Source: Anas platyrhynchos
Lineage: Eukaryota > Chordata > Aves > Anseriformes > Anatidae
Direction of reading: 5' to 3'
DNA: 64,000 bases
Assembly (NCBI RefSeq): GCF_047663525.1
Contig: NC_092617.1
Span: 3,910,501 to 3,974,500 of the forward strand
The number at the start of each line of letters is the position of its first letter. The first letter of the stretch is position 1. Both the position numbers and the translations under genes were made by a program. The notes under the pieces are model-generated. The model saw nothing but the letters and a program-made list of their open reading frames with translations, was not told the origin of the DNA and did not search any database. Of the stretch, positions 43,926 to 52,479 are shown piece by piece.

Positions 43926-45059
43926 CCGAGGACTCATCCTATGGGCATGTGAAACCCCCATCCCCAGCCAGCCTGGGAACAAGACCAGCAGCAGCACGGC
44001 CAGCTGGAGAAGCCAGGAGGAATGCCAGCATGCTGCTGCCAGGGGAGGCAAGGCCAGGGAGGGACAGACGGACACTCAGCAGACCCTCCTGTGCTGCAGC
44101 TCTGCCTGTAGAGGCGGCAGCTTCTTTGCAAATAATCTGTGCTCAGTTCAAGCCAGCAGAGACCTCCCAATGACAGGGCACTGGAGGGTTTCCAACTCCA
44201 AAGATCAGCTTGGATAAAACCTGAGAGGACCACAATATGATGTTGGTGCAGTCTGTGAGATGAGGTTTGGGAAGGTAGTTTTCAAATTTCATTACTGATA
44301 TATTAATTTCTCAGTACAATACTCCAGGAGTCTCAGTCTCCTGTACAACCCTGAAAATTCATTACCATGAAACCTTCGTCCACTCCACTGCAGGAATATG
44401 AATACACTGACTAAAAAAAAATCTTGCTTTTCAGGTAGTCCCTGCCCTGGTCTTTCTCTTGAAAAATCCAATTTTAAATGCCATTCTCTAAAGCATCTTC
44501 TACTCCTCACTGGAGAAACAGAGAGAAACACCCTGACATATACTATCAGCCATCAGATGTGCCAGGTGTAGAAGACCCCTCTGGCAACCCCACCTGCAGT
44601 GCCCTGCTGCCAGAGCCTCACGGTGTCAAGAGCCTGCAGATGTGTCCTGCCACACGCTGCCCTCTGTTGTTGTGCTCCTCAGTGCCTCCAAGCCCTCTCT
44701 CCTTCTCTCCTCTCTGTGTGCCAGCTGCGGTCAGAGCCCCCAGCCCTACTGTGCTGTGCAGAGGAGCTGCTCCTGGGCACAGCTGTCTCTCTGTAGCGCT
44801 TACCAGGAGCTGCCCTTGGGCCCAGGAGCCCGGCCCAGCTCAGCAGCACAGCAGCCGACCATGGCATCGCTTGCTCTGTGCCCTTGGGCTCCCTCGAGGT
44901 GTCCCCAAGGCCTCAGGGCTGACAGATCCCCAAGGCAGCAGGGTCTCTGCTGGGGTGTGCTGATTGAGGCAGACTGAACTGATCATCTACTGCTCCTCTC
45001 TGAACACAAGGTTTTTAGAAGTTTGATTTGCGCTGTTGGACTGTGGTTGTCAAACATGA
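43926..45059 (+). repeat. OR5 upstream region with duplicated modules
   Basis: 43926-44130 matches 15030-15250 and 44470-45055 matches 15560-16180. The CT/CAG-rich stretch at 44690-44960 belongs to the upstream module found throughout the window. No gene is supported. Confidence 0.65.
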
Positions 45060-46368
45060 TGTGCTTTAACCTGGCAGGCAGCTCAGCAGCACACAGCTGT
45101 TAGCTCACACCAATCCCCCCACATGCTTATCGGTTGAGGTCAGGGCAGCTGAAAGGACTGAAATGGTAGAGAAAGAATTATAATAGCAATTATTTTTAGT
45201 ACTATTGTTGTTATGTACAAAGCAAGCTATGCACAGTGCAATTACTCATTACTGACTGATGTCCAGCCTGTCCCCATAAGGTTTCATAGATCAACATTCT
45301 TCTCCCTCCTTTCTTTTCTGGACAGTAGTTCTTTTCCATTCTCAGGAGCCTGATTTTCACACCCACTGTTTTCTCCTGCATGTAGAAGCAGTTGAACCTG
45401 GCACAGGTTGGTGCTCTGGCCTAGCAAGAGTAGACCTGTTGCGTCTGGTCTAGGCCCCAGACTAGACCTGGGGTCTGTCACAGGGGCTGGAGTGGCTGCA
45501 GGACATGTCAGAGGTGTTGGAGTAGCTTCAGGGCCCATCACAGGGGTTGGAGTGACACTGACTGAGGCTCCCTTTGGAATTCCCTTTGGAATTGCCAAGG
45601 TGATAACCCCTCCTTTTCAAGCACTTCTGCAGTTTTTAAGGATTCTGCACGTGCTCAGGGAGGAAGTTCCAAAGCACTGGAGGTGCCCACTGCTCTAGGT
45701 GCTTGCCCAGATCCTCCCATGCTCCCTGCCACTCCTAACTCTCCGGCCTTGGGGCAGGTCTCTGGAGGGCATTCTTCAAGAGTTGTTTATCCTTAAACAC
45801 CAGTTGAAACACATTCAGGAAACATCACAGTAGGACCATCCCATGGATGTTCTAAGCTTTGTAGAGCTAGTGTAATTAGCCTGGAGGAGAAGGGGGAGAT
45901 GAAGGAGATAGTGAAGTGGAGAAGTGTCGCTCCTGTTTCTCCCCCTAGATTGGCTCCTTAAAGCAAAAAAGTCAAGAGTATAATTCTTAAGTTTCTGAGT
46001 GATGGTTCCTGAGGTATGGAGGTAATGGCAGTGCTCAGTACAAAGAACAGATTTGTCACATGACCAATAATTTTATAGAATCAAAAGCCAGTGCTACACA
46101 ACATAGCAAAATATCTTTAAACCAGACCCAGAAATGACAAACAGCACAATGGGAACACAGGCAGCAAGTAATGTGCTATACAACACATTTCTGAAAACAA
46201 GCCCAACAGACCTGAGATCCAAAACATTGACCTTGTGAACAGCAACTATTAAACTGGTCTAATGCTTATAACAATTTAACTTTAGCACTCTGTGGTAAGA
46301 TCTGTCTTTATCTCAACCCTTTGTGCCCCACACTGGGTGCCAAAAAGACTTCTGTGGTTTAACACGGT
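45060..46368 (-). mobile_element. ERVL-type element, internally deleted, minus strand
   Basis: The 3' LTR lies at 45060 to about 45285 (its inner end uncertain). It includes the GTGCATAGCTTGC-type and TGAGTAATTGC segments of the family. 5' internal sequence with the Pro/Thr-rich frame follows at 45290-46320. A primer binding site TGGCACCCAGTGTGGGGC lies at 46325-46342 and resembles the lysine-tRNA type. A stump of the 5' LTR is at 46353-46368. Most of gag and all of pol are missing. The outer LTR end meets the upstream module at the same place as the ERVL at 35825. Confidence 0.75.
45284..45598 (-). pseudogene. ERVL internal frame with Pro/Thr-rich repeats, remnant
   Basis: A 104-codon frame begins with VTPTPVMGPEATPTP-type 10-residue repeats, like the C-terminal part of the 271-codon frame at 11695-12510, then diverges. 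The upstream part of the frame is broken. Confidence 0.45.
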
Positions 46369-46830
46369 AGTTTGAGTACATGGAATTATTTGAAGAGGTC
46401 CAGAGGAGGGCCACAAAGGCAATCAAGGGGCTGGAGCACTTCTGCTATGAAGGCACACTGAGAGAACTGGCACTACTCAGCAGCGGAGAAACCTTAGAGC
46501 AACCTTCCAGTGCTTAGAGAGGACTTACAGGAAAGCTGGGGAGACAGTCTTTGTCTGGGAGTGTAGTGATGGGACAAGGAGAAATGCTATTAAACTAACA
46601 GAGTGTAGGTTTCAATTGGATACATGGAAGAAGCTTTTTCGTCTGAGGATGGTGAGGCATTGGAACAGGTTTCCTGGAAAAGCTGTAAATGTCCCATCCC
46701 TGGAAGTGTTCAAGGACAGGAGTTTTGAGCAACCAAGTCTAGTAAGAGTATGGTTGGAATAAGAGGATCTTTAAGGTCCCTTCCAACCCAAAACATTCTA
46801 TGATTCTATGATCCCATGTTTCTATGATTA
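46369..46830 (+). mobile_element. CR1 LINE 3' fragment
   Basis: C-terminal RT and 3' UTR sequence (GAGGTCCAGAGGAGGGCCAC, then TTTAAGGTCCCTTCCAACCC) ending in ATTCTATGATTCTATGAT. It directly follows the ERVL LTR stump, so it or a deletion removed the rest of the LTR. Confidence 0.85.
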
Positions 46831-46899
46831 TCTATGACACTGCTACCATTGTCCTTGTGAAACCCGTAAAGGCTCTCCTCAGAGGTTTTAACCAAGATT

Positions 46900-47870
46900 T
46901 TTGGTTAGTGCAGCTGACATCCTGTTACAAGTGGTGTCCCCCAGGGGTCAGTACTGGGACCTATCTTGTTTCATGTCTTTATTGATGACCTAGATGAGGG
47001 GATCGAGTGTACCCTCAGTAAGTCTGCAGATGACACCAAGTTGGGAGGTAGTGACGATCCGCATGAGGGTAGTGTGGCCTTTCAGAGGGACCTGGATAGG
47101 CTGGATTGCTGGGTTGAGGTGAATGGGATGAGGCTCAATAAGGCCAAGTGCAGGGTCCTACAATTTAGCCACAATAACTCCATGCAATGCTATAGACTTG
47201 GGGCAGAGTGCCTAGAAGACTGTGAAAAGGAAAAGAACCTGGGAGTGTTGATGGATGCTCGGCTAAACAAGAGCAAGCCATGTGCCCAGGTGGCCAAGAA
47301 GGCCAAGGGCATCCTGGCTTGTATTAGAATCCTGACTGTACTCAGTTCTGGTGAGGCCACATCTCGAGTACTGCCTTCAGTTTTGGGCCTCTCATTACAG
47401 GAAGGACACTGAGGCCCTGCAACATGTCCAGAGAAAGGCAACCAAACTGTTGAGGGTTCTGGAGCACAGGTGTTATGAAGAGTGGCTGAGGGAACTGGGA
47501 TTATTTAGTCTGGAGAAGAGGCTCAGGGGAGACCTCATTGCACTCTACAACTTCCTGAAGAGAGGTTGATGTAAGGCAGGGGTCAGCCCCTTCTCTCAGA
47601 TAACTAATGATAGGACTTGAGGAAAAGGCTGCAAGTTGTGCCTGGGGATGTTTAGATTAGATATCACAAAAACCTTTTTCTCTCACAGAATAGTCAGGCA
47701 CCGGAATGGTCTGCCCAAGGAGGTGCTGGAGTCACCAACCCTCGCACTGTTCAAGAAGCACCAGGACAAGGTGCTAGGAGATATGACTTTGTAACTTAGC
47801 GTGTAGAATTAGTGATAGTTGGACTAAATGATCCTGTAGGTCCTTTCCAACGTTGTGTTTCTATGATTTC
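46900..47870 (+). mobile_element. CR1 LINE, 5'-truncated
   Basis: Begins near the [13 protein letters not shown] region (GTCCCCCAGGGGTCAGTACT at 46937). A decayed active-site box ([10 protein letters not shown]) follows in a 148-codon frame (46966-47412). C-terminal motifs appear in a second frame (47351-47569), and the 3' UTR ends near 47870. Frameshifted and inactive. Confidence 0.88.
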
Positions 47871-47875
47871 TGATT

Positions 47876-47985
47876 TTATGGTAGGACAAGGGGAGTGGTT
47901 TTAAACTTAAAGAGGGTACATTTAGAGTAGATAGTCAGATGAAATTCTTGACTTAAAGGTGAGGCACTGGAACTGGTGCTGTGGG
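47876..47985 (+). mobile_element. Short CR1 3'-region fragment
   Basis: GGACAAGGGGAGTGGTTTTAA and what follows resemble the segment just after the RT C-terminus of CR1. It lies directly after the previous CR1. Confidence 0.55.
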
Positions 47986-47989
47986 TCCA

Positions 47990-48570
47990 GAGATCACCCA
48001 GGGGGAGTTTGGATCAGCCCATGCCCTTGTGTTTGAAGGAACAGCTGGTGAGAGTGGAGAGGCAGCAGTGAAATCATGGGAACAGCAGAGTGAGAGCAAG
48101 GTGGGGAAGAGAAGTGGTTGTCTGCAGCCTTCAGGGAAGTGTGGGACAGCACAAGAAAGCATGCAGAGGAGAAGGCAGAGGGCTCTGACAAGAATGGAAG
48201 GCTGCAGCAGCACTCACATCTTTGTCCCCTTGGCCATGGCTTAGGAGGAGACGTGTTATACCCATGGCATTGGGACCATGAATTCTCCTTTCAACCCTGT
48301 GCAAATGCTGGAAGGTGTCATACCATTGCCCTTCACATATGGTATTGTGGGCATCTCCCCCTACCCCACAAACCCCAGGAAGAGCCCTGAGTGAGACATA
48401 GGGGTGCTGGGGTTGTAGAATCTCCCCTCCCAGTGGCTGGGGTCAGGCCTTGGCCCTTCTGCTTCAATAAAATAAACTGAGATTTTCTCAGTACACTGCC
48501 TTTGCCAATCTGAAATCATGGCCTCCAATTATCTGCCCTAACAATTCCCATGGGAGGCTTTGTGAGGAAC
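47990..48570 (+). repeat. OR 3'-flank module D, diverged copy
   Basis: Related to 23640-24180: GGAACAGCTGGTGAG, the AGAGCAAGGTGG segment, and GGCCTCCAATTATCTGCCCTA. Confidence 0.6.
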
Positions 48571-48589
48571 AGAATAGAATAGGCAACAG

Positions 48590-49215
48590 AGTATAGAGTA
48601 TTCTAATACTACAAAATAGAGTAGCCAACAGAGGTGAGACAGGTGCTCTGATATAATGACAACCATCAGAAAGCTGATCCCAGTTAGAGGACTGCTATGG
48701 AGAGGTCAGGAGTAGCCTGGCCAGGAGAGATGTCAGATAGGGGTACGGGAAGAAGAAGTGAAGAGGAGTTTGGAACCTTACCTTTGTAGAGGTAAGATGG
48801 TTCATGCAATGTTGATGCTGCTGTAAAACTGACTTCAGACATTCATGTACGGCCTGTAAACTATTTAAAAAAAAAAAAAAAAACAATAATCCTTAAACCT
48901 AAACATTAGTGCAACTTCCTGACAGGAATCCACTATTGTAAAACAGAACTCAAAATACCACCTGAAGAAAAACTCAGCCCATAGCCCCCTTTCCTTCCCT
49001 TTAGTCTCTTGCTCACCCTAATCCCTGCCCTTAGCACTAACTTTAAAATGTCATGTTTATCCATAGTCTTTTCACACACCAAAACAAAACCCTAAACCTT
49101 AATGCTTGCCCATACCGTAACCAGAAACCTGACACCACAAACGGAACACTAAATCTTCCAACATAAACTTTGCTTAATCTCTAACCCAGAATGGTAAAAT
49201 CTACTCCCTACGATA
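48590..49215 (-). repeat. Repeat B, copy 5
   Basis: Inverted B module with GCCAACAGAGGTGAGA and the AT-rich section. It contains a 17-18 nt A run at 48868-48884. Confidence 0.6.
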
Positions 49216-49740
49216 CAAGAGAGATGTGAGCTCTGCGTCAGGATCTCCTGCCCCAGCAGGAGGAATGTGACTGTGGCAGGGACTGTGAGGTCACTTCTGT
49301 CTCTGCACTTGATAGGGCAGCAGCAGGAATGTGTCACAGAAAGGGACTGGGAGGTCACTTGTGTCTGGAGGGGGCAGGTCACCCTTGACATAGACCTGGG
49401 ATTTGCACTTTTGGGCTGACATCTGGCAGTGGCCCTGCTAGGCCAGCAGAAGGCACCTGCTTGGCATGCTGACTGGGGGATCCCCTCTGCCTCCAGAGCC
49501 AGGAGGACCCAGGCAGAAAGAAGGCCCCAACATGGGTTGTCCTGTCCCTTCTGCTTGAGTCCATGACTGCACAGCAGCAGGCACAAGGCTTGGCTGTGTC
49601 TAGCCAAGAAGCTGCAAAGCCAGCAGCAGGCCCCTGGCTTGGAAGCTGCTGCTGAGGTGACTTTTGTCTGGTTAACTGAGAGGCCGCAAGGAGCCTGCTG
49701 GGTTGGGATGCCTACTTCAGGAGTGGTTTCCACTACAAGA
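49216..49740 (-). repeat. Repeat A, copy 5
   Basis: Inverted full-length A unit, from CAGGATCTCCTGCCCCAGC to GGAGTGGTTTCCACTAC. A 354-codon minus-strand frame (49149-50213) runs through it and the upstream module but crosses module boundaries, so it is not considered a gene. Confidence 0.75.
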
Positions 49741-51236
49741 ATGCCATACGAGCAGTTGTGCCTTATCACCAGGAACCAGGCCAGCTTCCTACAGATTTGC
49801 CTTATGAGATATTTGGGTCCATGGCTATGGCTATTGTCTCTGCCACTAAAGCTTTTGATGAGACAGATAATCATTAAAGCACCAGATCCTAATTGGCTTC
49901 TCGTGGGCTCATCAGCAAAGCCACCAGAGTGGTGTTTATAATACCTTGGGATAGGCCTCTGGTGCTGAGCTGGGCCGGACTCCTGGGACATGAGAAAACA
50001 CATTTTAAAAAGTTCCATGAAGCAGAGAGACAGCTGTGCCCAGGAGCAACTCCTCTGCATAGCGCAGCAGGAAAGAGACACAGAGGCACAGACACAGAGA
50101 GAAGAAAAGGAGAGAGGGGCTGAAGGCAGTTGGCAGCGGGAGGATGCTGAGAGCTGCCTGCAGGAGAAACATGCACAGCCCTTGACAAGGTAAGGGTCTG
50201 GCTGCAGGGCCATGCAGCTGCAGGTCCTGGAAGGGTCTCCTGCTGGGTCTTGTTTCTGGGAGGGCAGTGGGCAATGCAGTAGGCTTTGAGAGTCCTGCTG
50301 GGTTGCCTTGCGAGGTGAGGAAGTCTGGCAGAAGCCCCTTGGAGTGTCATAACCTAGCTACCCTTGGTCAGATAAGACAGGGGTGGCTAGAACACTGCAG
50401 GAGATGCAGCTAGGATACTGGCACACACAAGCTTGCAGATATCCAGCTCTGTCATTGGGGCATCCTCCTGGGCTGCAGGCTGCTCTCTAGCAGGATGCAG
50501 CTCTCTCGTGGCATCGTTGTGTTATCCAGGTGCCCCAAGGAGAAGACACCTCCTTGCTAAGGCCATGTACATGCTGCTGGATGGCTGTCTGTGGGCAGCT
50601 GGTTTGAGGCTTCTGCACTCCTAACTAGGAGGGAAGAGCTGAGATCCTGATCACACACCTGGAGATAAGGTGAGGATTCTGTCCATCTGCCTTTTGAGTA
50701 GGGCTTCTCTGCTCTCAGCTGTCTCCAGTTTCTTCTCATGCCCAAGCTCACTGCTGGGCAGGTCTGCTCTGCTCAGTCTTCACCAAGGGACAGCCCCTTT
50801 GCCTCCTGGCATCTGCACGATTTCACCAGGAGCACACATATCAAGTCACAGAGTTCAACCATCCAATAATTCACCTAAGCGTTACAGGGGCAACCGAATA
50901 ACATTAAAGCAAGCAAAACACCGCAGCTCTGCTCTGCATTCAGATGAGTTGTTTGCAAGAAAATTCTGCAAACTTATTGACTTGACAAGTGGACTGAACT
51001 CGAGTTTCCCCCATGTTCCTGATTCCCTCCTGCTGCAGGTAAGACTCCTCTGCAGCACATAGAGGCCCCTGTGCCCAGTGCCAGTCTCAGCCAGCACCAG
51101 CCACAACTCGAGCAGGAGAGCTGCAGAAAGGTTCTGCTGCAAAGAGAGAGGCTCTGTTTGGGGGTTCTCTATGACTTGTAATAAGTTTTCCTCATCCAAA
51201 TCAGTTCTAACTTTGTTCTACCTTTTTCTCTCCAAC
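49741..51236 (-). repeat. OR6 upstream region with shortened upstream module
   Basis: 49741-50230 is a deleted inverted version of 1-1000. 50560-51200 matches 20340-20900 upstream of OR2. No gene is supported. Confidence 0.6.
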
Positions 51237-51238
51237 AG
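51237..51238 (+). other. Predicted 3' splice acceptor upstream of OR6
   Basis: TTCTACCTTTTTCTCTCCAACAG ends at 51238. It favours the ATG at 51252 over the in-frame upstream ATG at 51078, which would lie in the intron. An out-of-frame ATG is at 51242. Confidence 0.65.
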
Positions 51239-51251
51239 AGAATGTCAGAAA

Positions 51252-52193
51252 ATGCCCAACATCAGCTCTGTGAGCGAGTTCCTGCTGCTGGCATTCGCAG
51301 AGACGCGCGAGCTGCAGCTCCTGCACTTCGCGCTCTTCCTGGGCATCTACCTGGCTGCCCTCCTGGGCAACGGCCTCATCCTCAGTGCCGTAGCCTGCAA
51401 CCACCGCCTCCACACCCCCATGTACTTCTTCCTGCTCAACCTCGCCCTCCTCGACCTGGGCTGCATCTCCACCACTCTGCCCAAAGCCATGGCCATATCC
51501 CTCTGGGACACTAGGGCCATCTCCTATCAAGGCTGTGCTGCACAGGTCTTCTTTATAGCCTTCTTCATTGGAGCAGAGTATTCCCTTCTCACTGTCATGG
51601 CCTACGACCGCTACGTTGCCATCTGCAAGCCCCTGCACTACGGGAGCCTCGTGGGCAGCAGAGCTTGTGCCCAGATGGCAGCAGCTGCCTGGGGCAGTGG
51701 CTTTTTCCATGGTGTCCTGCACACGGCCAACACATTTTCCCTGCCCCTCTGCCACGGCAATGCTGTGGACCAGTTCTTCTGTGAAATCCCCCACATCCTC
51801 AAGCTCTCCTGCTCAGATGCTTATCTCAGGGAAGCTGGTCTTCTAGTCGTTAGTGCATGTTTAGCATTTGGTTGTTTTGCATTCATTGTGCTGTCCTATG
51901 TTCAGATCTTCAGGGCAGTGCTGAGGATGCCCTTTGAACAGGGCCGGCACAAAGCCTTTTCCACGTGCCTCCCTCACCTGGCTGTGGTCTCGCTTTTTCT
52001 CAGCACTGGCATTTTTGCCTACCTGAAGCCTAAATCAATCTCTTCCCCATCCCTGGATCTGCTGGTGTCACTTCTGTACTCAGTGGTACCTCCAGCAGTG
52101 AACCCCCTCATTTACAGCATGAGGAACCAGGAGCTCAAACAGGCAGTGAGGAAACTGTTTTTGTATGTGCTTATTAAACATCAATATTGTTAA
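51252..52193 (+). CDS. Olfactory receptor OR6, family 14-like, intact
   Basis: A 313-residue odorant GPCR. NIS at 3, GN at 39-40, LHTPMYFF at 53-60, MAYDRY at 116-121, KAFSTC at 234-239 and a standard NPLIYS at 284-289 are all present. Extracellular cysteines are as in the other copies. TM3 is the same as in OR2, whereas the TM5 region (AGLLVVSACLAFGCFAFIV) is closest to OR1, so the gene looks like a mosaic of two lineages. The frame is open 58 codons further upstream, but the splice acceptor and the paralogues support the start used here. It forms a head-to-head pair with pseudogene OR5. Confidence 0.95.
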   Translation: MPNISSVSEFLLLAFAETRELQLLHFALFLGIYLAALLGNGLILSAVACNHRLHTPMYFFLLNLALLDLGCISTTLPKAMAISLWDTRAISYQGCAAQVFFIAFFIGAEYSLLTVMAYDRYVAICKPLHYGSLVGSRACAQMAAAAWGSGFFHGVLHTANTFSLPLCHGNAVDQFFCEIPHILKLSCSDAYLREAGLLVVSACLAFGCFAFIVLSYVQIFRAVLRMPFEQGRHKAFSTCLPHLAVVSLFLSTGIFAYLKPKSISSPSLDLLVSLLYSVVPPAVNPLIYSMRNQELKQAVRKLFLYVLIKHQYC

Positions 52194-52317
52194 TATTATT
52201 GTGATTTTTATCATATTATTTTTATCCTTAGTATTATTATCATATTGTAAACATTAATAATAATCCTGTCAGGACTAGTATTGAATTTGAGAAACGAACA
52301 TGACAGATTTTCTTATC

Positions 52318-52328
52318 TTTTTTTTTCT

Positions 52329-52361
<33 letters not shown>

Positions 52362-52365
52362 TTCA
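52318..52365 (+). repeat. Poly-T and (TTA)n low-complexity tract
   Basis: T-rich run followed by about ten ATT units in the OR6 3' flank. Confidence 0.92.
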
Positions 52366-52462
52366 TAACTTCTGATTTTGGTTTAATTTATTTAGTAATT
52401 TTTTACTTTGAGTACATCTTCTAATCAACCTATTGAACTAGGTATCCTCTCTAGGTATAGAC

Positions 52463-52468
52463 AATAAA
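52463..52468 (+). terminator. Polyadenylation signal for OR6
   Basis: AATAAA in the context GTATAGACAATAAAGC, 270 nt after the stop. It is equivalent to the OR2/OR4 signal but displaced by the low-complexity tract. Confidence 0.55.
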
Positions 52469-52479
52469 GCAGACAGCAT

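Noticed and set aside
49149-50213. 354-codon minus-strand open frame
   Set aside because: It runs through repeat A and the upstream module across a deletion junction, has no domain, and is not preserved in the other copies.
51078-51251. Upstream in-frame start that would add 58 residues to OR6
   Set aside because: A splice acceptor lies between it and the conserved OR start, and no other OR in the family has such an extension.
20927-51794. Long open frames antisense to the ORs (20927-21499, 38016-38588, 51207-51794, 27673-28206), up to 195 codons
   Set aside because: They lie in the same place opposite each OR and their similarity follows directly from conserved OR codons and GC-rich third positions. 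The frame is broken in OR1 (13429-13986).
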